From assembly GCA_903845055.1 (NCBI GenBank), contig CAIMWF010000040.1, forward strand, positions 1 through 64,000: a DNA stretch of 64,000 nt. Reading direction: 5' to 3'. This document shows, piece by piece, positions 8,671 to 17,884 of this stretch (positions are counted from its first letter, which is position 1; each line of letters starts with the position of its first letter). This DNA is from an uncultured Bacteroidales bacterium (GTDB taxonomy: Bacteria > Bacteroidota > Bacteroidia > Bacteroidales > FEN-979). The translations under genes were made by a program, and so were the position numbers. Below the pieces are notes generated by a model. The model was not told the origin of the DNA and made no database searches. It was given only the letters and a program-made list of their open reading frames with translations.

Positions 8671-10701
8671 ATGTTCGCCCACCGGCCGGTTCCCTGGTTT
8701 TTTCCGAATTCAACCCTGCTGGTTTCCAGGATTACCTGCGGCATCTTTGCCCTGGCATTGCTGTTACCGGCTCCGGGCCGCGGCGATCCTCCCCCCATGC
8801 GGAAGGAAAAAAACCCGCACCACGGGGCCGATACAGTTTTTGTTTGCAAAGGGTTGTACATCCTGACGATGAGTCTCATGGTCAAGGTTCCCCGCGACAC
8901 AAGTTATGTCATTCATCATCCTACCGGCAATATCTACGACTCTTCCGGCTACCGGAAATCGAAGGTTTTTTATGATACCGTGTATAATAAGTTCAACCGG
9001 TCGGCGATCACAAAACTGATTTACCCGCTTGCCTTTCATGAACCGAAACAATCAAACCTGCCGGATACGGTCCAGGTTATGAAAGGAACTTCACCTTTTG
9101 AGGTTGCAAAAGGCAAAATCATCCGGAATATCCGCATTGAAGTGCTATCCCCTTTCGGGACAAGCATATACGACACCTGCAGCTACGCGCAGACGACCGC
9201 AGGAAAAGCCCTGAACAGCGTTCACCGCAACACCCGGCAATTCATCGTACGACGAAACCTGCTCTTTAAAAAAGGTGACCGGGTAAATCCCGGCCTGCTC
9301 GCCGACAATGAGCGTATCCTGAAGGAGATCAACGCAGTTGACAATGCCCGCATCATTGTCACGCCCACCGGCCCTGGGAGCGATTCGGCCGACCTGGTGG
9401 TCCTTGTAAAGGATGTATGGACCATCGGGCTGGACGTACCGTTCATCTCATCAGAAAAGATTGGCCTGCGTATCTTCGATGCAAACTTCCTGGGCCTGAG
9501 CGACCGGATCACCGCCAAGATGTCGGTGAATCCCTACCGGGCACCCCTTTACCGCCTGGATGGATTGACCTACACGCATCCCAACATTGGCGGTTCCTTT
9601 ATCAATGCAACCCTCGATTATACGCGAAGCGACCCGGGTGAACAGAACCTCTCTGCAACCTTTGACCGCGCGTTCTATACCAACCAGACCCGGTGGGCCG
9701 GGGGCCTTGTGATCGCCTGGAGAGAGGAAGTCAATGAAATTAAAAATTCAAAGCCCGACATTGCATACTCCGGCAATGAATCGCTATGGCTGGGATTGGC
9801 CTCCCTCCTCAACGGACCATCGGCGACTTCGCGCGCAGTAGTTACTGCCGGCATTTCCCGGAACGAATTTTCATCACGTCCCTATGTCTCCATCGATTCG
9901 AACCGGAATTATTACAACCACCTGCAGTTTCTTTCTGCCTTGTCCCTTTCAAAAAACAACTATTACCTGACCGACTTCCTTTTTGATTTCGGGAAAACGG
10001 AAAACCTGCCTTACGGGCACCTTTTCCAGGTGACAGGGGGGTACGACAAAACCGATTATTATGCGCGCATTTATGCCGGGGCGGTCATTTCCGGGGGGAA
10101 TTTTTTCAACAGGGTCGGGTATCTCGAAGCCTATGCCAGGTTCGGCGGTTTTCTTGATGCCTCCAGGGTTGAAGACGCGGTGATCAAATTCAACCTGAGT
10201 TATTTTACACCGCTGATCAAGACAAGCGAAAGGGGCTACAAATACAGGTGTTTTTTCCTGGCCGATTATCGCCATGTTTTCAACCAGCGCTCCAACAACC
10301 GAGACTATTACAACGCAAACCTGATTTTCAACATCGATAAGATCAACAACCCCGCGGAATTCAGGGGAGCAAATTTCATTTCGGTGCGAACGGCTATGAA
10401 ATGCTTTACCCCTTGGTATTTCTATGGGTTCCGTTTTGCCCTGACCGCCGATCTCCAGTCGGGGCTGGTTTCTCAAAAAGATGAACCCCTGGTACATGCA
10501 TCCCTTTTCTCTGGCATCGGCGTTGGTATTGTCATCAAAAATGATAACCTGGTATTTCCTGCCCTCTCCATTTCAGGATACTATTATCCCTCATCAGCCT
10601 GGGATATAAGCGAGTTCCAGTTTGTGATCAATTCGAGGATGAACGTGGCATTTTACAATTTCAACGTCAGCGCCCCCTATGAAGAATCGCTGGGGAATTG
10701 A
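8671..10701 (+). CDS. Outer-membrane beta-barrel protein with POTRA-like domain
   Basis: A 676-residue exported protein. A hydrophobic N-terminal segment (about residues 18-35) acts as signal. Near residues 185-250 is a POTRA-like stretch (FIVRRNLLFKKGDRVNPGLLADNERILKEI) as in BamA/Omp85 relatives. The remainder has alternating aromatic-rich strands typical of an outer-membrane barrel. The ATG directly abuts the stop of the phosphohexomutase gene, so co-expression is likely. The family is known in Bacteroidetes without a firm role. It may insert or move envelope material, but no substrate can be deduced. Confidence 0.75.
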   Translation: MFAHRPVPWFFPNSTLLVSRITCGIFALALLLPAPGRGDPPPMRKEKNPHHGADTVFVCKGLYILTMSLMVKVPRDTSYVIHHPTGNIYDSSGYRKSKVFYDTVYNKFNRSAITKLIYPLAFHEPKQSNLPDTVQVMKGTSPFEVAKGKIIRNIRIEVLSPFGTSIYDTCSYAQTTAGKALNSVHRNTRQFIVRRNLLFKKGDRVNPGLLADNERILKEINAVDNARIIVTPTGPGSDSADLVVLVKDVWTIGLDVPFISSEKIGLRIFDANFLGLSDRITAKMSVNPYRAPLYRLDGLTYTHPNIGGSFINATLDYTRSDPGEQNLSATFDRAFYTNQTRWAGGLVIAWREEVNEIKNSKPDIAYSGNESLWLGLASLLNGPSATSRAVVTAGISRNEFSSRPYVSIDSNRNYYNHLQFLSALSLSKNNYYLTDFLFDFGKTENLPYGHLFQVTGGYDKTDYYARIYAGAVISGGNFFNRVGYLEAYARFGGFLDASRVEDAVIKFNLSYFTPLIKTSERGYKYRCFFLADYRHVFNQRSNNRDYYNANLIFNIDKINNPAEFRGANFISVRTAMKCFTPWYFYGFRFALTADLQSGLVSQKDEPLVHASLFSGIGVGIVIKNDNLVFPALSISGYYYPSSAWDISEFQFVINSRMNVAFYNFNVSAPYEESLGN

Positions 10702-10754
10702 AATCCGGGAAAGAAAATGTAGCTTTACACCGTGAAATGTTTAAACGAGATATC

Positions 10755-11303
10755 ATGACCGAACCCATCCATCCTGCCGGGGAAGACCCTGTCTATTCTA
10801 GGAAAGTACTTGAAATGCTTACTGTTGCCAATGAATACTGTCTTTTCCTTGAAAAGGCCGAGGCCTATTCCGCCGAGGAACTACTGAACTTCCTGCAGAA
10901 AATATCGCCCCTGATCTACCTGAAAGGGAGTCTGCTCCCGGAGACCGGCGTGGAGGACGAGGATGCAACCGAACACTACGTTAGCGAAGAACAGTGGGAG
11001 CACCTTTTCAACCTGCTTCACAACAAGTTCGGCGACCGGGACCTGTTTTTCTTTGTCGACCGGCAGGAGAAAAGCCACAACGATCCGGTCAAAGGAAGCC
11101 TTGCCGAATGTTTTACCGACATATACCAGGATCTTAAGGATTTCCTGTTGTTATACCAGAATCCACTCAAATCGTTCAAGGCGAATGCGGTCAGGGATTG
11201 CAAGCGCCTGTTTGAATCACGTTTCGGCTACAAACTCACCGTTGTGCAACCCGTAATCCATTGCCTCCTGTTTCCGGGTGAAACGAATGATTACAATTTT
11301 TAA
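10755..11303 (+). CDS. DUF5063 family protein
   Basis: A soluble acidic protein of about 182 residues with the features of DUF5063: a helical start with VYSRKVLEMLTVANEYCLFLE, a middle with LKGSLLPE, and an aromatic end. There is no signal peptide or membrane segment. The ORF track starts at a TTG (10698) overlapping the previous stop; ATGs at 10737 and 10755 are better candidates, and 10755 fits the family N-terminus. The function of the family is unknown. It lies upstream of two HPt-like genes on the same strand. Confidence 0.75.
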   Translation: MTEPIHPAGEDPVYSRKVLEMLTVANEYCLFLEKAEAYSAEELLNFLQKISPLIYLKGSLLPETGVEDEDATEHYVSEEQWEHLFNLLHNKFGDRDLFFFVDRQEKSHNDPVKGSLAECFTDIYQDLKDFLLLYQNPLKSFKANAVRDCKRLFESRFGYKLTVVQPVIHCLLFPGETNDYNF

Positions 11304-11349
11304 ACACTTAACCCTAACTTCCCTATATTTGTAACAAATACTTCATATC

Positions 11350-11694
11350 ATGATCAACCGCCAGGACTTCAATGATTTTTACAGTGAAATGGAACCGGAG
11401 AAAGTTGTCATGACCATCAACGATTACCTTGCTGCCTATGATGAGTACATTGTTGAAATTCGCAGGAATGTTGAAAAGAAGGATTTTGAACGTCTGAAAT
11501 ACTATTCACACAAACTGGCCGGTGTTATCGGTTTCTTTTGGGATCCCGACAGCCATGGAGCTGCGCAGCGGTTTGAACAGATGGCCACGGATAAAACCGA
11601 GGCAGGTCTGAACGAAAGGTATGAAGATCTTGTAAAGAAGTCCTTGTTGCTCAACAAGGAATTACTGGAGATCAAGAAAGAATATTTATCATAA
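11350..11694 (+). CDS. HPt-domain-like histidine phosphotransfer protein 1
   Basis: A 114-residue all-helical protein. The motif YYSHKLAGVIGFF places His54 in the position of the phosphorylated histidine of HPt domains (consensus H-x-L-K/A-G). The helix before it (VEKKDFERLKYY) and the helix after it (GAAQRFEQMATD) match the expected bundle. It is a close paralogue of the next gene. A stand-alone HPt protein would carry phosphate between a hybrid sensor kinase and a response regulator, but none is encoded nearby. A bare structural four-helix protein remains possible. Confidence 0.65.
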   Translation: MINRQDFNDFYSEMEPEKVVMTINDYLAAYDEYIVEIRRNVEKKDFERLKYYSHKLAGVIGFFWDPDSHGAAQRFEQMATDKTEAGLNERYEDLVKKSLLLNKELLEIKKEYLS

Positions 11695-11706
11695 AACCAT
11701 GATAAC

Positions 11707-12048
11707 ATGATAGATCGTAAATTACTAAACGATCATTTCCTTGGTGATAACGATTTTATCGTTACCCTCATCGACCAGTATTTTCCCGCCTATGATGATT
11801 ACATGGGAAAAATCAGGGCTGATCTTGAATCGCGAAACTTTGAATCACTTGCATTTTTCGCACACAAACTGAAAGGCCTCATCGTTCTCTTCTGGGACCC
11901 CGTTGCAACCGAAATAGCCGAAAGATTTGTCAGGATGGCCAAGGACAAATCAGAAACAGGGCTGGAAAATACCTTTAATGAGCTGGAGACAAAATCCATC
12001 GCTCTTAATGAAGAGATCAGGCTGCTAAAGCAGGAGTTTACTTCCTGA
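11707..12048 (+). CDS. HPt-domain-like histidine phosphotransfer protein 2
   Basis: A 113-residue paralogue of the preceding gene, 12 bases downstream. The phosphosite motif FFAHKLKGLIVLFWDP contains His53 and the more canonical K-G pair. Shared blocks with its neighbour (YDDY, WDP, ERFVRMAKDKSETGL) show a tandem duplication. Its 3' end overlaps the convergent TPR lipoprotein gene by 11 bases. Confidence 0.68.
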   Translation: MIDRKLLNDHFLGDNDFIVTLIDQYFPAYDDYMGKIRADLESRNFESLAFFAHKLKGLIVLFWDPVATEIAERFVRMAKDKSETGLENTFNELETKSIALNEEIRLLKQEFTS

Positions 12049-13063
12049 CGTGTTTATCAAGTCGGTTGAGCCCTTCGATCGCCTTGTCGTAGTTGACCTC
12101 GATCTTGAGCGATGCCTGGTAATCCTCATACGCTTTCCTGTAATTACCCGACAATTCATAAGCGTACCCCCGGTTGAAATAGGCCTGGTAATAGGCCGGA
12201 TCCTTTTTCAGCGACTCGGTGAAGTAATGCTGCGCCTTTGCAAAATCCTTGATATAGACAAGGTAAATATAACCGATGTTGTAGGAAGCCTCCCTGAAGG
12301 CTGTATCAAAACGCGACAATGCCTGGTACGATTCAATAGCAAGATCGTACCGGCCGGTTTCCTGGTAAAACAATCCGAGCATGTACATGGCTTCACGGCT
12401 GTGGGGCCTGATATTCAGCGCATTTTTAAGATAAAGCACGGCCATCGGATCTTTTCTCATGGAATAAAGTTCGCCTAACTGCACATATGCCTCATAGTAT
12501 TTCTGGTTCTTGTCAACCGCCTGCATCAGGTCGCCAACGGCATGAATGGTATCGCCCTGTTCGAGGAGCGCGACAGCCCTCGTAAAATAGGCCGAAGCAT
12601 TGCCGTTGTCTATCGCAAGAAGCTGTTTTACCGTTTCGTAGCAATTCCTATAGTCCTTGACGATCAGGTACAGCTTGGCCAGTTTTAACAAGGCTTCCTT
12701 GTCTTCCGCGTTGATTTCGACAGCCTTTTTCAGGGCGTCACGGCTTCCATCGGGTTTACCCATCAGGAGATAGATGTCGGAAAGGGTTGTATAATAAACC
12801 GATTTCTTTGCATCAAGTGAAATCGCCCTGTTCACATCGGTGAGCGCCCTGTCAAACTGGTGATCGGTCAGATAGCATTTGGCACGCTGGTTGTAGAGCT
12901 CAGGATTTTTTAAATCCTGCTGGATCTGCTGGGAAAGGTTTTCAATCTTTACCATCGTCGAATCAGCCCCGGCCGAAGCCTTCCGGGAGGCCCCTCCCCC
13001 GTCCCTGTGACAGGAACAGAATGAAATCAGGATCAGAAAAGTAAAAATGATTCTGTTTTTCAT
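12038..13063 (-). CDS. TPR-repeat lipoprotein
   Basis: The N-terminus has a signal segment ending in a cysteine-containing lipobox-like sequence (LISFCSC), so it is probably lipid-anchored. From about residue 55 to the end there are about eight TPR units, for example DRALTDVNRAISLD, AKQ/AQHYFTESLKKDP and YRKAYEDYQASLKI. TPR scaffolds mediate protein contacts in envelope assembly or gliding systems. The start lies 4 bases from the recA stop on the same strand, so it may be transcribed with recA. No specific partner can be read from the sequence. Confidence 0.82.
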   Translation of the reverse strand: MKNRIIFTFLILISFCSCHRDGGGASRKASAGADSTMVKIENLSQQIQQDLKNPELYNQRAKCYLTDHQFDRALTDVNRAISLDAKKSVYYTTLSDIYLLMGKPDGSRDALKKAVEINAEDKEALLKLAKLYLIVKDYRNCYETVKQLLAIDNGNASAYFTRAVALLEQGDTIHAVGDLMQAVDKNQKYYEAYVQLGELYSMRKDPMAVLYLKNALNIRPHSREAMYMLGLFYQETGRYDLAIESYQALSRFDTAFREASYNIGYIYLVYIKDFAKAQHYFTESLKKDPAYYQAYFNRGYAYELSGNYRKAYEDYQASLKIEVNYDKAIEGLNRLDKHVRK

Positions 13064-13067
13064 GCTG

Positions 13068-14072
13068 CTAATTATGAGGATTTAACACTGCCATGATCTT
13101 GCCTTCCAGTTCATCTGCAAGTTCAAGATTGTCCTGCAGTATCTTCTTCACGGCGTCACGTCCCTGGCCCAACTTTGTATCACCGTAGCTGAACCACGAC
13201 CCGCTCTTCTTGATGATGTTGAGTTCGGTGGCGAGATCGATAATCTCAAAGGGTTTGGAAATTCCTTCACCAAAAATGATGTCGAACTCCGCCTTGCGGA
13301 AAGGGGGGGCCACCTTGTTTTTTACCACTTTTACCTTTACATGGTTCCCAACGATCTCTTCGCCTTCTTTCAACTGGGTCTGCTTCCGAATGTCAAGCCG
13401 GACCGATGCATAGAACTTCAGCGCATTGCCGCCCGTCGTGGTCTCGGGATTGCCGAACATCACGCCGATTTTTTCACGGAGCTGATTGATAAATATGCAA
13501 CAGGTGGATGTTTTGCTGATGGTCGAAGTGAGCTTCCTCAGCGCCTGCGACATCAGCCTCGCCTGCAAACCCATTTTCGAATCGCCCATCTCGCCTTCGA
13601 TCTCACTTTTCGGTGTCAGGGCCGCCACCGAGTCGATGACAATGATATCGATCGCCCCTGAACGGATCAGGTTTTCGGTAATCTCCAGCGCCTGCTCCCC
13701 GTTGTCGGGTTGCGAAACCAGCAGGTTCTCGACATCAACGCCCAGCTTTTGTGCATAAAAACGGTCAAAGGCATGCTCGGCATCGATAAACGCCGCAATG
13801 CCGCCCAGTTTTTGAGCCTCCGCAATGGCGTGCAGCGCCAGCGTTGTTTTCCCCGACGACTCGGGTCCGTATATTTCTATGACTCGCCCTTTGGGCAGTC
13901 CACCAATTCCCAAGGCCGCATTGAGCCCGATTGACCCGGTCGAGATTACCTCAACCGCCTCTATGGCACTGTCTCCCAACCTCATGACCGTTCCCTTGCC
14001 ATAGGTCTTTTCCAGCTTATCCAGCGTAAGCTGTAAAGCCTTTACCTTTTCTTTGTTTACTTCGTTTGCCAT
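13068..14072 (-). CDS. recA: Recombinase A
   Basis: The strand-exchange and SOS-coprotease protein. Walker A is GPESSGKTT at residues 69-77. [18 protein letters not shown] precedes it, the conserved [31 protein letters not shown] region contains loop L2, and the C-terminal domain is short. At 334 residues it is near normal size. Three GC-rich palindromes lie in the 106 bases between it and the upstream bcp gene. Its likely functional partner here is the S24-type repressor at 2.6 kb, which would depend on RecA for self-cleavage. Confidence 0.98.
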   Translation of the reverse strand: MANEVNKEKVKALQLTLDKLEKTYGKGTVMRLGDSAIEAVEVISTGSIGLNAALGIGGLPKGRVIEIYGPESSGKTTLALHAIAEAQKLGGIAAFIDAEHAFDRFYAQKLGVDVENLLVSQPDNGEQALEITENLIRSGAIDIIVIDSVAALTPKSEIEGEMGDSKMGLQARLMSQALRKLTSTISKTSTCCIFINQLREKIGVMFGNPETTTGGNALKFYASVRLDIRKQTQLKEGEEIVGNHVKVKVVKNKVAPPFRKAEFDIIFGEGISKPFEIIDLATELNIIKKSGSWFSYGDTKLGQGRDAVKKILQDNLELADELEGKIMAVLNPHN

Positions 14073-14094
14073 TGTTGTTTCCTCCCCTTTTTAT

Positions 14095-14174
14095 GAGACG
14101 CATGCGATGCGTCTTTACGTTGAGACGCACTGTGGTGCGCCTTTACTCCTGTCGGGACGCACTGCGGTGCGTCC
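14095..14174. repeat. Three tandem GACGCA/TGCGTC palindromes
   Basis: Three related hairpins follow one another at about 30-base spacing: AGACGCAT/ATGCGTCT, GACGCAC/GTGCGCC and GGACGCAC/GTGCGTCC, with 3-4-base loops. They lie between bcp and recA and look like REP-type extragenic palindromes. They could also shape recA transcription or mRNA stability. Confidence 0.8.
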
Positions 14175-14178
14175 ATGC

Positions 14179-14649
14179 TCAGAGGCTGAGGCCCGGGGCC
14201 TGCAGGATCTGCGCAGTGTGATTTTTCGTGTCCACCTTCTCAAAGATGTGCAGGATGCGACCATCTTCCCCGATGATAAAGGTCATCCGAAGGATTCCCT
14301 CATATTCTTTACCATAAAGTTTCTTTTTACCCCACACGCCATAATCATTGATGATCTTTTTTGCTTTATCGGGTATGAGGGCAAAAGGTAATACGTATTT
14401 TTCAGAAAAATTTTTATGCGATTTTTCATCGTCTGCGCTGACACCGATGATATTAAACCCTTTCTCCATGAGAACCTGGTAGTTATCCCTTAGATTGCAC
14501 GCTTCTGCCGTGCAGCCGGGGGTGTTGTCCTTTGGATAAAAATAGAGGATGACTGTGCTTCCCCTGAAGGACGCCAGGGAAATTTCATTTCCGTGCTGAT
14601 CAATTCCCCGGATTTCGGGTGCCTGATCTCCAACTTTTAACTGTGCCAT
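14179..14649 (-). CDS. bcp: Thiol peroxidase of the Bcp/PrxQ family
   Basis: A 156-residue cytoplasmic peroxiredoxin that reduces peroxides at the expense of thioredoxin. The peroxidatic Cys46 lies in NTPGCTAEAC and the resolving Cys51 follows five residues later, the PrxQ pattern. The C-terminal part has the usual VWGKKKLYGKEYEGILRMTFII. It is upstream of recA on the same strand, separated by palindromic repeats. Confidence 0.95.
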   Translation of the reverse strand: MAQLKVGDQAPEIRGIDQHGNEISLASFRGSTVILYFYPKDNTPGCTAEACNLRDNYQVLMEKGFNIIGVSADDEKSHKNFSEKYVLPFALIPDKAKKIINDYGVWGKKKLYGKEYEGILRMTFIIGEDGRILHIFEKVDTKNHTAQILQAPGLSL

Positions 14650-14692
14650 ATTCAGTTCCAGGATTACAGATTTTCATGCGGCTTACAACCTT

Positions 14693-14700
14693 CAAAATTA
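14693..14700 (-). promoter_or_regulatory. Candidate -7 element for bcp
   Basis: On the minus strand the sequence reads TAATTTTG, matching TAnnTTTG, 43 bases before the bcp ATG. No clear -33 TTTG is seen. Confidence 0.5.
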
Positions 14701-14751
14701 GAAATTAATGGCTGAAGAGCACCCTATTCCATTGTTGAGTTATCAACAACT

Positions 14752-15414
14752 TTATGTTGCCTGATCCGTCAGGAAATATTTGCAGAAGGCGCTGATCCCG
14801 CATTCATGGCACTTTGGTTTACGGGCAGTGCATACGTACCTGCCGTGCAGGATTAGCCAGTGATGAGCGATGGAGCGCAGGTTTTCGGGTATGTGAGCGA
14901 TTAGTTGCGCCTCTGTCTGTAAAGGATTTTTGGCGCCGGTTGTGAGACCGATCCTGGCAGCCACGCGGAACACATGGGTATCGACGGCAATGACTGGTTT
15001 GTCGTAGATCACGGAAGCAAGAACATTGGCCGTTTTCCGGCCGATCCCGGGGATATTCTGGAGTTCGCCGATATCCGAAGGCAGCACACCTCCGTATACC
15101 GTTACCACTGTTTTTGCCATACCGACCAGGCTCCTGGTTTTGTTGTTCGGGTATGTGCAACTTCTGATCAGGTTAAAAACATCGGCAGGATCAGCCCCTG
15201 CAAGCGATACGACATCGGGAAAACGCCTGAAAAACGGAGGGGTTATGATGTTCACCCGCTTGTCGGTGCATTGTGCCGAAAGGATGACGGCAACCGTCAG
15301 TTCGTAGGGATCGGTATAGACCAGTTCTGTTTCAGCTGTGGGACTGTGTTCCAGGAAATAGCCGAGGACCTTCCTGAACCTTTCTTCTTTTCGCATGGGA
15401 AAGAGTTTGGGCAA
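14752..15414 (-). CDS. nth: Endonuclease III
   Basis: A DNA glycosylase/AP lyase for oxidised pyrimidines. The helix-hairpin-helix [17 protein letters not shown] holds the catalytic lysine and VIAVDTHVFRVAARIG the catalytic aspartate. The C-terminal C-x6-C-x2-C-x5-C set (CTARKPKCHECGISAFC) binds the [4Fe-4S] cluster. At 220 residues it is normal; the ATG at 15396 is an alternative start that would lose six residues. It is divergent from the flavoprotein gene. Confidence 0.96.
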   Translation of the reverse strand: MPKLFPMRKEERFRKVLGYFLEHSPTAETELVYTDPYELTVAVILSAQCTDKRVNIITPPFFRRFPDVVSLAGADPADVFNLIRSCTYPNNKTRSLVGMAKTVVTVYGGVLPSDIGELQNIPGIGRKTANVLASVIYDKPVIAVDTHVFRVAARIGLTTGAKNPLQTEAQLIAHIPENLRSIAHHWLILHGRYVCTARKPKCHECGISAFCKYFLTDQAT

Positions 15415-15442
15415 AATTGCAAAAAAACCGGGATTAATCCAC

Positions 15443-15450
15443 TAATTTTG
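15443..15450 (+). promoter_or_regulatory. Candidate -7 element for the GGR-like flavoprotein
   Basis: TAATTTTG matches TAnnTTTG 49 bases before the ATG. A TTG at 15417-15419 is the nearest possible -33 element, at slightly long spacing. Confidence 0.5.
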
Positions 15451-15499
15451 TCTGCCGGATGCCTCCCTGACAGCAGGAAATCCGTTAACCATTCGCTCT

Positions 15500-16732
15500 A
15501 TGGCTCAAAACCAGTATGATCTCATCATCGCCGGTGCCGGACCGGCCGGGTGCACCCTCGCCCTGAACCTTTCGGGCCGGGGATTGCGCATTGCGGTGAT
15601 CGAAAAGGATGTTTTTCCCAGGCACAAGATCTGCGGCGATGCCCTGAGCGGCAAAGTGCTCAATGTTCTCAAAAGAATGCCGGGCGGGGTTTATGCTGAT
15701 TTCCTGCGCGATGCCGGCAAAGTCGCATCTTGGGGCATCCGGTTTACAGCACCGAACGGCCACGGGCTTGATGTTCCGTTCGTTCAGGAAAGGGCTCCCG
15801 GGACACCCCCGCCGGGATATGTTTGCAGGCGGGAGGATTTTGACAATTTTTTATTTCAGAGGCTGAAATTGTGCAGTGACATCGATATTTTCGAAGGAGA
15901 AAAAGTCACCGGTCTTGCCTTCACCCCCGACGCCGCCCTTGTGGAAACCGGCATCCGCGCGCTCACCGGGAAAATTGTAGCCGGGGCCGACGGCGTCCAT
16001 TCGGTGATCCGGAAAATGACGATCGGGGACCCTCCCGACAAGCGGCATTTCTGCGTCGGGATTCGCGCCTATTATAAAAACGTGACGGGTCTCCATCCCG
16101 ACAACTTCATCGAACTCATCTTCCTCAAAGAATTGCTTCCGGGGTACTTCTGGATATTTCCCTCAACCGGGGGGCTGGTCAATGCGGGTTTCGGAATGAT
16201 GCACGAACAGGTGGTAAAACTGGGGGAAAACCTTAACCAGGTTTTGAACCGTCTGGTAAGCTCACATCCCTTGATCGCCCCAAGGTTCAGGAATGCGGAA
16301 ATTTCCGGCAGGGCCGAGGCCCATTCCCTGCCCCTGGCCTCCTTTCATCCCAAACGTTCGGGCGACCGGTTCCTGCTGCTTGGCGATGCCGCCTTCATGG
16401 TGGATCCATTCAGCGGCGAGGGGATCGGCAATGCCATGGGGACAGGTGAAATTGCAGCCTCGGTTCTTGAAAATTGCTTCAGAATCAATGATTTTTCGGC
16501 CGGGGAACTTCTCAAATTCGAAGCCGGGATCGGGCGCAGGTTTTCACAGGAGTTCAGAACCACATCGGTCATGCAACGGCTGGCAGGGTCACCCTTTCTT
16601 TTCAACCTGGTGGTTGACAAGGCACGAAAAAATAAAAACCTGCGCGATCTGCTTACGTCGATGTTTACCAATGAAGATATGAAGGAAAAACTTACCCGGC
16701 CGGGGTTCTATGCGGGTTTACTCTTCAAATAG
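15500..16732 (+). CDS. Geranylgeranyl reductase-family FAD oxidoreductase
   Basis: A 410-residue FAD enzyme. It starts with the dinucleotide motif IIAGAGPAGCTLAL, followed by an acidic IEKD and the PRHKICGDALSG motif typical of the GGR family. GADGVHSVIRK follows, and the second FAD motif LLGDAAFMVDPFSGEGIGNAM lies near residue 295. Relatives reduce prenyl double bonds in archaeal lipids, chlorophyll side chains or menaquinone tails. In Bacteroidetes the substrate is usually unknown, with a quinone or other isoprenoid most likely. Genes on both sides are on the opposite strand, so it stands alone. Confidence 0.85.
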   Translation: MAQNQYDLIIAGAGPAGCTLALNLSGRGLRIAVIEKDVFPRHKICGDALSGKVLNVLKRMPGGVYADFLRDAGKVASWGIRFTAPNGHGLDVPFVQERAPGTPPPGYVCRREDFDNFLFQRLKLCSDIDIFEGEKVTGLAFTPDAALVETGIRALTGKIVAGADGVHSVIRKMTIGDPPDKRHFCVGIRAYYKNVTGLHPDNFIELIFLKELLPGYFWIFPSTGGLVNAGFGMMHEQVVKLGENLNQVLNRLVSSHPLIAPRFRNAEISGRAEAHSLPLASFHPKRSGDRFLLLGDAAFMVDPFSGEGIGNAMGTGEIAASVLENCFRINDFSAGELLKFEAGIGRRFSQEFRTTSVMQRLAGSPFLFNLVVDKARKNKNLRDLLTSMFTNEDMKEKLTRPGFYAGLLFK

Positions 16733-16747
16733 GAGGAGGGAGGCCGG

Positions 16748-17866
16748 TTATTTGTCACGCAGGATGGTGACAGAACCTTTGAAAAGGTCATCACCATACT
16801 GACCCTTGCACTGGAGAATGTAAAAATAGGTCCCGTCGGAAAGGTTTGAGCAATCCCATTCCTCGCTCTTGAAATTTGTCTTGTTGAAGACCTTTTTTCC
16901 CCACCGGTTGAAAACGATCAGTTCATTGGACAGGTATGCGTCCCGGAAATCTTTCAGGGGCAACCCCATGATCTGGACCTGGAAGGAGTCGTTTTTTTTG
17001 TCGCCGTTTGGCGTCAGGACATTGCCGATCTGCAATTCGACCACATTTACCTTCAATTGGTGCGTGATGGTCGTATCGCAGCCGTTCAGGTCGGTAAAGT
17101 TAAGACTGACAATAAACAGCCCGGTTCTTTTATAGGTATGCCCGGCCGGGTTGAGGTTCGTGACTTTGGTGGTATCCCCGAAATCCCAGGTCCAGTTTGT
17201 AAGGTGTTTCTTCATCGAATCGGGAAAAACAACCTGGATATTCGGGTTTGTAAGGTATATTACGGTATCCTTGGGCAGGATGTCGAAATCGATTTTGGGC
17301 GATTTGAGTACATCCACGAAATAGGCGGTGTCGATGGTACATTGAACCGAGTCGGTGACCAGAAGGTGCGAGCGGCCGTGACACAATCCGAAAACCAGGG
17401 TATCCTGGGAGAACCCGCCGTTCCAGTTATAGGTGTAGGGAGGGTAAATCTTACTCCTGGTACCGCCCGAAACAAGCACCTTGAATTGTCCCTTGCAATC
17501 TTTGATACACCCCAGGCTGTTATAGCGGTAAAGGGTGTCGATATTCATTTTCGGATGCATTTTCAGCAGCGCCTGGTTGCTGGTATCCGTCATCCCCCCG
17601 GCTGTAACGATGCACCGGTAAATCCCTGCGGAACTTCCTTTCACCCTGAGGATTTTATACACTGAATCCGCCGCCCCGGCGATGTCGATGAAATTCCACT
17701 GCCAGCGATAGGCAATGGCAGCACCCCCCGCTCCCGTTACAAGTGTTGTGAAAATAATGCTGTCGCCGTAACATGCGGTGGTGTCTGCCGGTTTGATGGT
17801 GACGGACACCTGTCCAAGGACGGTGATGCTTGCAAAAATGGATAAAATGATCAGGAGATGTTTCAT
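16748..17866 (-). CDS. PKD-domain secreted protein with CHU_C (T9SS type B) sorting domain
   Basis: From the ATG at 17866 it has 372 residues; the track's TTG start would extend the signal peptide unnecessarily. A signal peptide (LLIILSIFASITVLGQ) is followed by an Ig-like region (CYGDSIIF ... YRCIV). A PKD-like domain comes next (WTWDFGDTTKVTNLNPAGHTY). The protein closes with a gliding-motility-associated C-terminal domain (NVLTPNGDKKNDSF, VFNRWGKKVF, DGTYFYILQC). This domain directs secretion by the type IX system and surface attachment. The cargo role is unknown and probably adhesive or structural. Confidence 0.88.
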   Translation of the reverse strand: MKHLLIILSIFASITVLGQVSVTIKPADTTACYGDSIIFTTLVTGAGGAAIAYRWQWNFIDIAGAADSVYKILRVKGSSAGIYRCIVTAGGMTDTSNQALLKMHPKMNIDTLYRYNSLGCIKDCKGQFKVLVSGGTRSKIYPPYTYNWNGGFSQDTLVFGLCHGRSHLLVTDSVQCTIDTAYFVDVLKSPKIDFDILPKDTVIYLTNPNIQVVFPDSMKKHLTNWTWDFGDTTKVTNLNPAGHTYKRTGLFIVSLNFTDLNGCDTTITHQLKVNVVELQIGNVLTPNGDKKNDSFQVQIMGLPLKDFRDAYLSNELIVFNRWGKKVFNKTNFKSEEWDCSNLSDGTYFYILQCKGQYGDDLFKGSVTILRDK

Positions 17867-17884
17867 CTGGGTGTAATACTGCAG

